From: CAUZIZ01 sp965218775
Lineage (GTDB): Bacteria > Acidobacteriota > UBA6911 > RPQK01 > JAJDTT01
DNA: 64,000 nucleotides
Assembly: GCA_965218775.1 (NCBI GenBank)
Contig: CBDCLS010000006.1
Span: 496,001-560,000 of the forward strand
Direction of reading: 5' to 3'
Shown here: positions 17,128-26,261 of the stretch, one piece after another
How the letters are laid out: every line of letters begins with the position of its first letter
Position numbering within the stretch: position 1 is the first letter of the stretch
The notes under the pieces: generated by a model
Database searches by the model: none
Seen by the model: only the letters and a program-made list of their open reading frames with translations
Told to the model about the DNA's origin: nothing
Made by a program: the position numbers and the translations under genes

Positions 17128-18921
17128 TCAGCGGGACTTCTTTTGGCCTACTGTATCGGTAGATCCCGTGAAGCCGGGGCCGCCTGCCCCCACATAGCCG
17201 TGGCTGGCACCGGAAGAATCAGGGCTGACCCAGAACGAGTAGAGGCTGCCCTCCCGGACATGAAAGCGGAATCGAACCGGTTTTCCCGCTAGCTGAGAGA
17301 GGTCTTCTGCCCCCTGCCAGCGGACGGCCTGCAGCGTGGAGTCCACCCGTAGTGGCAGACAATTTTCCCGGGTGAAGGGTCGAATCGGCTGTCCGCCGCG
17401 GCTGAGGATCTCGACGCGCATCTCCCCAGCGTCGGTGTCGAGGTTGACGAAGAGATGGCGTCCCTGGAACACCACGGGACGCGTCACCAGGGTTCCCGGC
17501 TGCGTTCCCGCATCCAGCGACGCGAATCCGTCTCGGCGGAGCGTGGCCAAACCCGTGGTGCGCTCATCCGGACTCCAGCCGGTGGCGTAGAAGTACAGCT
17601 TATCGCCCACAACCAGACAGCCTCCACCCACCGACTGGACGTTGGTCCAGTTCCAGTCGCCCCGTCGTTGGGAAACGGGTAGGAAGGCGCGCCGATCCGG
17701 CCGGTGCCAATGAAAGCCGTCACGGCTGAAGCCCAGTGTGACGTCATTCATGTGCTCGTGAGAGCCCGGTGTGCCATCGTCATTTCCGTGAAAGATGTTG
17801 AAGAGACCCAGCATCAGACTCTCGTAGGCTACCGCGTCCAGATTGTAGAGCTCAGGCTGCTTGTTGAGATTGGAGATACTGCCGGTGGAGGCTCCAGTGT
17901 TGCGTAAGGGATCCAGGAAGTCGGCGCCTGTCCAGGGAACCACGGGACCAGAAAGGAAGTTGTTGAGGAACTCGTGATCGGAGTCGGTCTTGGGATCGCG
18001 CGCCAACTTCCAATCCAGCCCCTGCTCCAGGTCAGGGTGCTCACGGTAGCCGCGAAAGCGACCGGCGGGGTTTCCGGCGACCCCTTCCAAGGGACGCAGG
18101 ACTCCATCCGATTGGGTGATGTCGATACCGTAGAGATTCCATTTGATGCTGTAGACCCAGACCTTTCGGAAGGGATTGAAGAAGAACGTTGAGCGATCCA
18201 GGCACCAGCCGACTCCGGCATCAGATTCACTCCAATGGATGCCGTCGGGTGAGAAGAACAGCCGCATCCCGGATATGGTCCGGTGGACGTCCCGAAGGTA
18301 GGGCGTCAACGTCATCTTGAAGCGCTTCTTGGGATTTTGCTCCTCCAGGTCCAGCCAGACAGTGGCGGTATCGTGATCGAACCGGTGGACAAGGACAATA
18401 TTGGTGCCCGGCTCGACTCCGAGGTCGGGCTTCTCCCAGTGGAGCCCATCCCGGGAAGTCGCATAGGCGATAGCCTTCTTGCGGACGCTCTGATACCAGA
18501 CCTTGAACAGCCCATCGCTGGGGTCGTGCCAGATGCCGCCGCTGAAAGGCATGGCACCCGTCTCCCACTTCTGGTCCGGTCGCAGAACCGGGCTGGCCGG
18601 GTGATATTCCGCCTGGTGAAAGGTCCGCGCTAGTGTGGTGTGCTCGATGAGAAAGTCGTCCACCAGCAGCTGACGTCCCAGGTCGATAGGAATCACATCA
18701 GGGGGATTCTTGAGATAGGGAACCGGCATCGGCTCCAGGCTGAAGTGTTGGGCCCGAGGAGGCCAGATCTCGGGCAGCACTATGCCATTGTAGAGCTTCT
18801 CGCCGGTCACCGACCCGGTGGCCAGAAACAGGAAGCCCAACAAGAGGGTCAAGGAAAACCTTCTTTTCCGACTTTGATCACTCACGGCTCGCACTCTTTC
18901 GGTGTGTTCTTTTCTCGTCAA
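17128..18921 (-). CDS. Secreted GH32-like five-bladed propeller protein (paralogue 1)
   Basis: 597 residues with an N-terminal signal segment (LTLLLGFLFLATGSVTG). The body matches a family of exported proteins common in Acidobacteriota and Planctomycetota whose fold resembles GH32/GH43 glycosidases: IDLGRQLLVDDFLIEHT opens the domain, blades carry RDGLHWEKPDLGV and SPDGIHWSE, and a beta-sandwich closes it (VRFRFHVREGSLYSFWVS). Four relatives lie in this window (28403, 33183, 37701, 48032). Carbohydrate binding or hydrolysis outside the cell is plausible but catalytic acids cannot be assigned by eye. It is the most divergent of the long paralogues and stands alone between R1 and the S23 element. 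Confidence 0.75.
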   Translation of the reverse strand: MTRKEHTERVRAVSDQSRKRRFSLTLLLGFLFLATGSVTGEKLYNGIVLPEIWPPRAQHFSLEPMPVPYLKNPPDVIPIDLGRQLLVDDFLIEHTTLARTFHQAEYHPASPVLRPDQKWETGAMPFSGGIWHDPSDGLFKVWYQSVRKKAIAYATSRDGLHWEKPDLGVEPGTNIVLVHRFDHDTATVWLDLEEQNPKKRFKMTLTPYLRDVHRTISGMRLFFSPDGIHWSESDAGVGWCLDRSTFFFNPFRKVWVYSIKWNLYGIDITQSDGVLRPLEGVAGNPAGRFRGYREHPDLEQGLDWKLARDPKTDSDHEFLNNFLSGPVVPWTGADFLDPLRNTGASTGSISNLNKQPELYNLDAVAYESLMLGLFNIFHGNDDGTPGSHEHMNDVTLGFSRDGFHWHRPDRRAFLPVSQRRGDWNWTNVQSVGGGCLVVGDKLYFYATGWSPDERTTGLATLRRDGFASLDAGTQPGTLVTRPVVFQGRHLFVNLDTDAGEMRVEILSRGGQPIRPFTRENCLPLRVDSTLQAVRWQGAEDLSQLAGKPVRFRFHVREGSLYSFWVSPDSSGASHGYVGAGGPGFTGSTDTVGQKKSR

Positions 18922-18961
18922 TTGAAAGTGTACCGCTTGCGATGGGGGCAGGCTACCCTGT

Positions 18962-19657
18962 TGGCCAGTTCCCCCCTCAGGTTCGTGTTTAGCGCCCTAC
19001 TTGCCTTCGCCCTTGCCCTTGCCTTCAAACTTGCCTTTGCCTGTGCCTTTGACTTCAGACCTTGACCCAGCCCTATCTCTTCCCGACCTCCAGGCTCTTG
19101 ATCAACCCGGTCAGCATGGAAACGATTTCAAGCAGGATCTGTTCGCCTGGACCCAGATCCCGATCCGCGACGACATTCAAACACTGCAGAAGGTCGAGTA
19201 GGGCTGCACACTCGGTCGCAGAACGCCTGGCGATTCTGTAGAAGCGGGCCTTCTCCCCGGGTCGGAATTCGCCGGCACCTTCGGCGATATTCAAACAGAC
19301 TGAAATGGAAGCACGACGCAGTTGGTCTGAGAGCGTCGCATTGCCCGGGGGTAGGACGCTGGCCAATTCGTGGGCCAGCTTGACGAAGACTCCTGCTGAT
19401 TCGTAGACCTGGAATCGACGATGCTCGAATTGCAGGGGACGTACCGCCGGGCTGATTGACTTTGCCATTGTCTATTACTAACGCTCTCGGTCGGGAAGAC
19501 GCGGATGAAGATCGTTCTTGTGATAGGCAGAACGGAACGTGGGAGGGCAAGGAGGAAGGGTCAGAGGCACAGGCACAGGCAAGTTTGAGGACAAGGGCGA
19601 GGGCAAAGGCAAGGGTGAAGAGATAAACGCTAAACAGATACCCCCTCAGGGAGCTGG
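18962..19657. mobile_element. S23 four-helix-bundle gene framed by ~100-bp inverted repeats
   Basis: The flanks 18962-19062 and 19556-19657 are imperfect inverted copies: GGCCAGTTCCC, GTTTAGCG, then CCTTGCC-rich runs and CAAACTTGCC in the same order when one is reverse-complemented. Transcribed as RNA they could fold into a long stem with the S23 gene in the loop. This is the layout of intervening sequences in 23S rRNA genes, which encode this same protein family, yet no rRNA is present here. Confidence 0.65.
19073..19468 (-). CDS. Four-helix-bundle protein (S23 / 23S rRNA intervening-sequence family)
   Basis: 131 residues, almost entirely helical. It shows the family signature VYESAGVFVKLAHELASVLP, LSDQLRRASISVCLNIAEGA and ARFYRIARRSATECAALLDL. 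The family includes proteins encoded in 23S rRNA intervening sequences and homologues of the Avd accessory protein of diversity-generating retroelements, which bind RNA or assist reverse transcriptase. No reverse transcriptase or variable repeat lies nearby. The gene is centred between ~100-bp inverted repeats (18962-19657), suggesting they move as a unit. Confidence 0.85.
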   Translation of the reverse strand: MAKSISPAVRPLQFEHRRFQVYESAGVFVKLAHELASVLPPGNATLSDQLRRASISVCLNIAEGAGEFRPGEKARFYRIARRSATECAALLDLLQCLNVVADRDLGPGEQILLEIVSMLTGLIKSLEVGKR

Positions 19658-19712
19658 TCCCATTCAAGAACGAGACTCTCTGTCCGGGCGAGCGTTCGTG
19701 GATCATGGGAAG

Positions 19713-19894
19713 CCTGAAGCGCAAGCGAGGGGTTGGCTTTTCTGCGAGGTGCGTCGCAAGAAGAGCATTTGACCGGAGACCAGAAAGGAGCTACGGACAA
19801 CCTGGATTGTTTGCAAAGGGGGAGCCAGGTCCCGGCAGAGAGTGAACGACAGTAAAGATCACGCAGATCCCCAATCCCTCGCTCGCGCTTCAGG
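19713..19894. mobile_element. 182-bp inverted-repeat element
   Basis: The ends 19713-19736 and 19871-19894 are inverted repeats with two mismatches in 24 bp (CCTGAAGCGCAAGCGAGG on the left). The interior shows no convincing reading frame. A MITE-like or structured-RNA nature is inferred from the layout. From here to 20144 nothing else is recognisable. Confidence 0.5.
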
Positions 19895-20144
19895 TTTCCC
19901 GAATCTTCGCATTAATCGTTGACTTCGACGCGCGATAGAAAAGTCGCAGTCAGGCTCTAGAATAGCGTCAGCGAGCGCGCGGGAAGTTTCGCAGCACTAT
20001 GGCAAAAAAGGAGGAGGTCAAGCGGGAAAAGCATGGGCGAGGAAATGCCAACTTGCCAGGCAAGGCGGGATGCACGACAAACGCATGATACCCTAACGCT
20101 TTTGCCCTTGAACCAACCAGTGAGCCAAGAAAGCCGAAAACCAC

Positions 20145-20447
20145 ATGTTTCTTAAAATCCTCTCGCATCCCGTATTCGTAAACCTCAATTTTCACATGCC
20201 CATGATCGTCGACCTACAGCATCCTCTGATCATGCTGGGAGGGGAGAACGGTTCGGGTAAGTCGACGTTGCTCCACTCTATCTACTGTGCACTCAAGGGG
20301 GAGACGGTGGAGAACTTCGTCTACCGGCTCGACCCCAAACAAGTGAAGATTGAGGAAGTCCATCTCTTCGACGCCGAGCAGCACAACCCTCGTAATCAGC
20401 TTCATCTGTTCGAAAGCTCCTATCGCTGTACCCTCCCACTTGCCTGA
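20145..20447 (+). pseudogene. Truncated AAA/ABC-type ATPase (N-terminus)
   Basis: The frame starts MFLKILSHPVFVNLNFHMP and contains a Walker A P-loop, GGENGSGKSTLLHSIYCAL (~residues 33-51). It stops after 100 residues, long before Walker B or signature motifs. AAA proteins of this type are usually over 300 residues, so this is a 5' fragment. Its end overlaps the 3' end of an unrelated sugar-kinase fragment on the other strand, marking a rearrangement junction near 20415. Confidence 0.65.
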
Positions 20448-20573
20448 CCCCCGGCCAGAGACTCGACCTGCGCCACGGTAATCCGATTGTAGTCGCCGGA
20501 CACGGAGTGCTTCAGACACGAAGCAGCCGTGGCAAACTCCAGCGCCTGGGCATGGGGATAGGAGTTTACTTTT
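20420..20573 (-). pseudogene. C-terminal fragment of a PfkB sugar kinase (KDG-kinase type)
   Basis: The minus strand reads YPHAQALEFATAASCLKHSV then SGDYNRITVAQVESLAGG and ends SGRVQR-stop. This is the C-terminal helix region of PfkB-family kinases such as 2-keto-3-deoxygluconate kinase. Nothing upstream continues the homology, so only ~50 residues remain. The frame is undamaged, implying a recent truncation. Confidence 0.6.
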
Positions 20574-20917
20574 CTGGGCGTCGGGTATGGGTGGTGAGTT
20601 TCGCTTGGACTGGGGGTGAAGAAAGGGGCCGGCGGCCGACTACGGCGTGGACGCCGAGCCTTTCGTCGAGGTGCCTCTGAACTGAAACGACGTGGACTCC
20701 GTCCTGATTAGCGCGCCGAAGACTATGCTGAGGTCCTCCATCCGGGCGGCTGAGGTGAGGAGTACGCTCTGGTGGAAAGTACATGGCTGTCGCCGTCAGT
20801 TCTCGTCAGAGGCAGGTGCCCCCAGACGGGATTCAAAACCCTGTGAATGCGTCCCGTTCACAGCACTCTGACGATAACTCTCTTCAGAGCGGAAGGAAGC
20901 TCCTTTTCTGTGGTCGT
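20574..20917. other. Intergenic stretch without a recognised gene
   Basis: A 72-codon minus-strand frame at 20566-20784 has unusual composition and no family resemblance, so I do not call it. Nothing else stands out. Confidence 0.4.
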
Positions 20918-21017
20918 AGCAAGGTTCATTCGACGTTCTCCGGTACGACCTGACTGACCGCTTCTAGTTTCCGGTCTCTCGATGGCGATCAAATCCGACG
21001 GGCGGCTTTCGCCTGTG
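20918..21017. repeat. R1 dispersed repeat, left part (split by IS30)
   Basis: Has GGTTCATTCGACGTTCTCC and GGGCGGCTTTCGCCTGTG. The right part resumes at 22241 with CGCAGGCGGAACCGG. Joined, the two sides form a short hairpin at the insertion point, as in uninterrupted R1 copies. Confidence 0.6.
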
Positions 21018-22240
21018 GATTCAACCGATCGATGCAACACATTGGTTAAATCGTTCGGCTGGCGTTTCGAAGTCTAACGTTTTTCTCGGTCGTTCGTTTA
21101 GCTGTCTTGCCACGGCATCCAGTTTGTTTTGGTCGACGTTTGAGAGATCCATTCCTTTCGGGAAGTATTGTCTAAGCAGTCCGTTGGTGTTTTCGTTGGA
21201 GCCGCGCTGCCAGGGGCTTCGGGGATCGCAGAAATAAACCTTTATGTGGGTATCGAGACTGAAGCGTTTGTGATCAGCCATTTCCTTTCCGCGGTCCCAG
21301 GTCAGGGACTGGTACAGTTCTCGCGGTAACTTGCGAGCTTGTTGGGTCAAGGCCTGGATCACCGTTTCGGTGTCTTGGCTGTTGACTTTGACCAACATCA
21401 CGTAGCGCGTCTGACGTTCGACCAGGGTGGCAATTTGGCTGTGCTTTGCTCCGATCAGGAGGTCCCCTTCCCAGTGACCGGGCACAGCGCGCTCCTCCAC
21501 CGAGGCGGGTCGCTCACGGATCGATACCGTGTCCTTGATCCGTCCGTGATCCTCCGTCTTCTGCGTATGGTGGCGCGAGCGGCGCATCCCACGTCTCCGC
21601 CTAAGATGTTGCAACAGCTCCTTCTTCAAGGCGCCGCGGGCCTGGATGAAGAGGCTTTTATAGATGGTCTCGTCTGACACCTGAAAGTGCTCCTCATCGG
21701 GATACGTGCGCTTGAGCCACCCGTCAATCTGCTCGGGCGACCAGAGCTTCTTCAGGTTCAAGGCCACGCTGTGCGCGAGTTCCCGATGCTCTACCAGTTT
21801 ACAGATCTTGGGGCGGCGCGCTCGCTCCCAGGCGGCTTCATCGGCCCGGTTGGCCCGGTACCGGAGCCGGCCGCCGTTACGCTGGAGCTCGCGACTGACC
21901 GTCGAGGGGGCGCGACCTAGCCCTCTGGCAATCGAACGGATCGAGCAGCCGGCGACCACACTGCGGGAGATCTCCTCGCGTTCCGATGACGTCAACGCGA
22001 GTCGCGATCGTCGGCGCGGCTGCGGCCGGATGCCACCGGTCTGTTTCAGAATACCCTCAATGGAGGAATGGCCGCGGTCAAAGAGCCGCGCGATCGAACT
22101 CAGGGACTCGCCTTTTTGCCAGCGGTCCCACATCAAGGCCTTCTGTGCTTCCGTGTAATACATCCTTGTCCGATACTCCATTTGCAACATCCTTCTCTCT
22201 ATCGCTAGAGATTAGAGGTGTTGCATCGACCGATTGAATC
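21018..22240 (-). mobile_element. IS30-family insertion sequence
   Basis: The 1223-bp element has 23-bp inverted ends at 21018-21040 and 22218-22240 (two mismatches), beginning GATTCAA and ending inward GATGCAACAC. The transposase stop codon lies inside the left end. It occupies the centre of a palindromic R1 segment. IS30-type elements are known to favour palindromic targets. A target duplication cannot be separated from the palindrome. Confidence 0.85.
21021..22190 (-). CDS. IS30-family transposase
   Basis: 389 residues. Two N-terminal helix-turn-helix regions (KALMWDRWQKGESLSSIARL; SIRSIARGLGRAPSTVSREL) recognise the ends. The integrase-like core has the family DDE triad in GHWEGDLLIGAKHSQIA, LTWDRGKEMADH and GSNENTNGLLRQYFPKG. 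Length and motif order match intact IS30 transposases, so it is probably functional. Confidence 0.93.
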   Translation of the reverse strand: MLQMEYRTRMYYTEAQKALMWDRWQKGESLSSIARLFDRGHSSIEGILKQTGGIRPQPRRRSRLALTSSEREEISRSVVAGCSIRSIARGLGRAPSTVSRELQRNGGRLRYRANRADEAAWERARRPKICKLVEHRELAHSVALNLKKLWSPEQIDGWLKRTYPDEEHFQVSDETIYKSLFIQARGALKKELLQHLRRRRGMRRSRHHTQKTEDHGRIKDTVSIRERPASVEERAVPGHWEGDLLIGAKHSQIATLVERQTRYVMLVKVNSQDTETVIQALTQQARKLPRELYQSLTWDRGKEMADHKRFSLDTHIKVYFCDPRSPWQRGSNENTNGLLRQYFPKGMDLSNVDQNKLDAVARQLNERPRKTLDFETPAERFNQCVASIG

Positions 22241-22627
22241 CGCAGGCGGAACCGGTCATTCGATGTCGTCGAAATCGGCCCGCTCTCTGTGGTATCGGGT
22301 GCCGACTATCACACCGCCTGGCAGTCGCTATGTAGTCGGAGAACTCGATCCAGAATGGATCACTGTCCGATCAGATCGCAGTCAGCACAACTCTGTGGAC
22401 CGGCTGCCGTTGACAAAGTATCAGATTAGAGTACCGGCGTTTGTCAGCTACCAGGATTGTGTGGTTTCTGTTGCTTCTTCTGCTCTTTCTGCTTATGATC
22501 ACCGTCGCGGTCGGAACTAACGGGGGTGTGGAGTTGTGACCGAAGTCAGGTCTCGGCGTGGCCCTCTAGCCGCCTCCGCACCAGACGAGGGCGCAAATGG
22601 TATCCCTCGCCCGACCCGGACACTGAC
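22241..22627. other. R1 right part and unassigned sequence
   Basis: 22241-22270 completes the R1 copy split by IS30 (GGCGGAACCGGTCATTCGATG). The remaining ~350 bases show only biased short frames and no recognisable domain. Confidence 0.4.
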
Positions 22628-22857
22628 ATGACGAGAGCCCTTGTGGTTCAAGACGATCCTGGCGTTGCGATGAGACTCGAAGAGGGCCTGAGGATAGAGG
22701 GATATCAAGTCGAGGTTGTATGAGACGGAGAGTCCGCCGTCAGACGTGTTCGGAAGGGTTGGTCGATCTCGATGTGATGCTCCCTCGGAAGCATGGACTT
22801 GAGGTGTGCCGAACCCTACGCCGGGAGGGAGTCCAGGTCCCCATCATCGCACTGGAC
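22628..22857 (+). pseudogene. Decayed response-regulator receiver domain
   Basis: Frame 1 begins MTRALVVQDDPGVAMRLEEG, LRIEGYQVEVV, then a TGA (22721) where Arg is expected, then DGESAVRRVRKG. A +1 shift near 22760 continues as LDVMLPRKHGLEVCRTLRRE, GVQVPIIAL. The acidic pocket (QDD for the usual EDD) and the phospho-acceptor region LDVMLP are recognisable. The output domain is missing. The fused downstream frame (to 23010) is not part of the family. Confidence 0.65.
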
Positions 22858-23086
22858 TGGATTCGAATCCGCGAGGTCAACATCAGGCTCGGGGAGAACT
22901 ACTACCAGCAGGGCTTCGCCCGCGTGATCATCAGCGGCAAGCCGAGGGTGGAGCCAAAGTCAGACCTTCTGCGCTACCGGGTCCGGGTTGTGGAAGTAAG
23001 GCGGCAATGACGTCGCCTTCCTCTACGGAGGTGACTTAAGTCCAGGAGGCCAGCCTCAAACGACCGCAGAATCTTTGGAGGAAAGA

Positions 23087-23583
23087 ATGATGACCAGGTC
23101 CAGGAAGAGATCAATTTGCTTGGCCCGAAACCTGTTCTGGGTCGGCACTGTAGTTGCTCTCGGCGTTGCCACCGATGTCCGGTCCCAGGACTTCTCCACC
23201 GGCTTCGAGTTGGACCGCCCGGGGCCCTTGGGCTTTGGCGCCCTTGATATTAAAGAAGTGTTCACGTTGGGAGATTCACCCAAGAGCGTGACCTTCAGCA
23301 ATGCTCGAGTAGCCAAGAAGGGCCAGCACTTTTTGCTGGAAGACTTGCCCCGAAAGGGTGAGGGTGCCTGGATTGTCGGATGTCAGAGAATAGGAGTCAT
23401 AGTCTTCGAAACCCCGGCCACAGGTATCTCCTTCTACCTCCGGGAAGCTCGGTCTGGGAATATATCCGAGACGCCAGTATCCAAAGTGACGATGTTGACC
23501 GAGAACTTTCTGGCCCTCCAGGAATACAAAGGGAAGCCGCTAACATGGGTCCACGTCGACTATGATGGCCCTCCCGTCGCTAG
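23087..23583 (+). pseudogene. Secreted protein, 5' portion (split by IS)
   Basis: ATG 23087 follows GGAGGAAA closely and opens a signal peptide (RNLFWVGTVVALGVATDVRSQ). About 130 residues follow (FSTGFELDRPGPLGFGAL, VGCQRIGVIVFETPATGISF). The frame is cut by the IS at 23584. Removing the IS plus one CTAG joins it in frame to 25295-26252, giving 484 residues. The N-part resembles a PEP-CTERM-type or concanavalin-like beta sandwich, but the family is not certain. Confidence 0.75.
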
Positions 23584-25290
23584 CTAGTTCCCATCCCAGA
23601 ATTGACTTTTAAGCTTTGTTAATTAGCTGATTCTAAGATACTTAATATACCATAGGCAGCGGGCAAAGACCACTTTGTGCCCGGTGGACCCTTTTTCGCC
23701 AGCAGGAGGATGACGGAGCTGGATTTTGCAGACACTGCGGCCGCAGCTCCGAGCGTTTTGGGTTCCAAGAGGCTGCAACGGTCTCAGGGAAGCAAACGGG
23801 CCAGAACGAGCAGGTTGTAGCTGACCACGGAAGCCTGCACGTACTGCTGGAAGTGCTCCCAGCCTTTCCAGGTGCAGCGGTCCAGCCCGAAGACGCGCTT
23901 GAGCCACGAGATACAACCCTCAATGCCGGCGCGAAAACGTCTCAACTGTTTGTAAAGCCAGCTGGAGCGCACCATCTCGCTGATCGGCAGACTTCCCTTG
24001 CGATCAAAGGCGGCATCCTGGATGCCCTCCCCTTTGGCCCAGGTCAAATTGGCTTGGCTGTAAAAGCCCCGGTCCGCCGCCATCTGACGCGGATAGCGAC
24101 CGTAGACCTCTCGATGGGCTCCGAGCAAGGGTTGGAGCTGACCCACATCGGCCGGGTTTCCAGCCAGGACTTCACAGTTCAAGATCAGCGACGAGCGACC
24201 GCCGGTCAGAAAGATCTTGTGCCCATAGGTCGGTTCGCGCTGGCCTTTTTTGATGATGTCCGTATGCTCTTCAAAAATCGAAAAGACCTTCTCGGCGGCG
24301 GGCACGGTCTCGCCGCGCAGGACGCGTCGCTCCGTTTGATCGATGACCCGGGCCATCAGCTTCAGGTAATGCTCCAAGGAGACCAGCAGCGCCACGGTCA
24401 GCAGGTCGGCGGCCGGCAAATCGGCTTGCAAGGCCGTGAGGCCGTAGCCGTAGGTTTTGCGGGCGACCTTCAACAGATCGCGATAGGCGCGCTGGCGTTT
24501 GGCTCCTCGGCCGTTGGCGATCTGAAAAGCCCGCCGCTTGGCTCGTCGGCTGTGGTTGGTAAAGACCACCGCCGTCGACGCCTGGCCTTCGGCTTCGAGC
24601 GCGCCTTGTCGCTCCTTGAGCTGTCCCAGAAGCCGGCTCACCGTGCGCACCGCATCGTCGAGCAGGGCACTGTCGGTCGGATGATGAATGTCGCTCTCGA
24701 CGGCGGTCGAATCGAGGCGGATGCGCTGGCCCTTTTCCAGTCCCTTCTGAGCGGCCCAGCCCACCAAGACGGTATTGATCTCTTTCCAGCTGGCTTCAGA
24801 GATCTTCGAGATATTGCGCTGCAGGGTGGACCTATTCGGCATCCAGCCCAGGGGGTGACGCACAAAACTGCGGAAGCTCTGGGAGTCGAGTAGGTGAAAG
24901 GCCAGCTGCTCGTAGCTGAAGCCGTGCAGCTGTTTGACGAGGGTCGCTCGTAGGACAAACTCGGCACTGAGTCCGCTGGCGCCTTTCTGCGGATTGGAAG
25001 TGTCACATAGATCCTGTAAAACTAAGGCCGAGATCCGGGGATTGTGGTCCAGGATCTCGGAGATCTTTTCCAGTTCCCGGGCCATTTGGTGGTCGGGGAA
25101 AATGTGGCAAAGGGGGAGTCGTTCTTCCGTTTTCTGGCGCAACGTTGGGCCTCCTTTTTCGAGTTAACTTCTTTGTTTTCAATTTGTTCGCACCAAAAGA
25201 TTAACAAAGAGGTCTGACAAAAAAGGGAGGCCACATCCCCACCTTACTCCTTCATTTTCAGCTATTTAAAGTCCTTGGGATGGGAACTAG
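23584..25290 (-). mobile_element. 1.7-kb ISNCY-type insertion sequence, CTAG duplication
   Basis: Inverted ends CTAGTTCCCATCCCA at 23584-23598 and, inverted, 25276-25290. CTAG copies flank it at 23580-23583 and 25291-25294. Because the IS tip itself begins CTAG, the duplication could also be counted as eight bases. Removing IS and one CTAG restores the host frame exactly. Confidence 0.85.
23784..25142 (-). CDS. DDE transposase, ISNCY type
   Basis: 452 residues. The hallmark block RIRLDSTAVESDIHHPTDSA contains the first catalytic Asp (D144). The second acidic region is QMAADRGFYSQANL, and FRAGIEGCISWLKRVFGL near the C-terminus supplies the Glu. An N-terminal helical region (EFVLRATLVKQLHGFSYEQL) is typical of DNA binding. 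The frame is complete. IS5-superfamily relatedness is possible; assignment to ISNCY rests on the DSTAVExxIHxPTDS signature. Confidence 0.85.
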   Translation of the reverse strand: MRQKTEERLPLCHIFPDHQMARELEKISEILDHNPRISALVLQDLCDTSNPQKGASGLSAEFVLRATLVKQLHGFSYEQLAFHLLDSQSFRSFVRHPLGWMPNRSTLQRNISKISEASWKEINTVLVGWAAQKGLEKGQRIRLDSTAVESDIHHPTDSALLDDAVRTVSRLLGQLKERQGALEAEGQASTAVVFTNHSRRAKRRAFQIANGRGAKRQRAYRDLLKVARKTYGYGLTALQADLPAADLLTVALLVSLEHYLKLMARVIDQTERRVLRGETVPAAEKVFSIFEEHTDIIKKGQREPTYGHKIFLTGGRSSLILNCEVLAGNPADVGQLQPLLGAHREVYGRYPRQMAADRGFYSQANLTWAKGEGIQDAAFDRKGSLPISEMVRSSWLYKQLRRFRAGIEGCISWLKRVFGLDRCTWKGWEHFQQYVQASVVSYNLLVLARLLP

Positions 25291-26252
25291 CTAGGGTACA
25301 CGTAGAAAACGAAGGTTTCCGCTTCCAGGGTGTGGGCAGCCCCGACTGTTTCGACATCGGCTCCATTCCGTGGGTGGTAGTGGACGACCTCAGTGTCACC
25401 TTCCTCCAGGAGCCGACCCTGGAGGTGGTGGACGTCTTCTACTTCCCCCTGATTGGGGATGGCGCTGCCGGAGCGACACAACTCCAGACCAGCCTCTTCC
25501 TCATGTCCACCGAAGCCGATGTCACGGTGGGAGTCGAGTGGCGGGATCGATCGGGCAGTCCCTTGGAGTTGGCCCTGACAGATGCGGAAGCTGCCTCCAC
25601 CTTTGAGATTCCTCTGGACAAGGGACAGTCGTTTGCGGGCCAGTCCCTGGGAACAGGCGATTTGCAGGTGGGCTACGGCATCGTGAGCGTCAAGCGTCCG
25701 GTCTCCGATGAGCAGTCGATCGTCAATGTCCAGACACAGGCAGGCAACGCCCAGGATGCGGGTGTAGGGGGGACAGCCGTCTTCACCCGCACCGACAATG
25801 GAATTCTCATGACCGAAGCCGCGGTTCCGGCTTCCCGCACTCTCACCGATTTCACGATTGCCCTGGACTCGATCGGAGCCAGGGATACGGGTCTGGCGTT
25901 GGCAATCCCGCCTCCGAACGCAATCGATACCGAAACTGGTCCTGCTAACGTCACCGTCACCGTCTGGGACCGGGCCTTCGAGAACCAGATCGCTACCACC
26001 CAGTTCCAATTGAACGAGGGAGAGGCCATCGGTATGTTCATTTGGGAGCTGTTCAGGGATTTCGGTCAGGTGACCAATGAGGTGCTGGATCAACTCCAGG
26101 AAACGGAGGGCGTTGTCACCGTCGGCATGGATCGACCGGGAACCGCCGTCACCTTGAGGCAGAACGATGACGGGCAAGTCGACTTTCCCGACGAGGTCCC
26201 AACCCTGGTGGCTTTCCCAGTGATTCCAGGTCGCGCAGACGGGGCGAACTAG
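25291..26252 (+). pseudogene. Secreted protein, 3' portion (split by IS)
   Basis: Continues the gene begun at 23087: the join reads DGPPVA-RVHVENEGFRFQG. The segment carries repeated beta-rich stretches (FYFPLIGDGAAGATQLQTSL; ALDSIGARDTGLALAIPPP; VTVWDRAFENQIATTQFQLN) resembling an extracellular adhesion-like domain. These are stylistically close to the N-domain of the split S74 protein. A TTG inside the IS could start a short product, but without a signal peptide it would stay in the cytoplasm. Confidence 0.75.
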
Positions 26253-26261
26253 TTGCTTTCA

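Noticed and set aside
18971..19771. Diversity-generating retroelement, suggested by the S23/Avd-like protein
   Set aside because: No reverse transcriptase, template repeat or variable repeat is present nearby.
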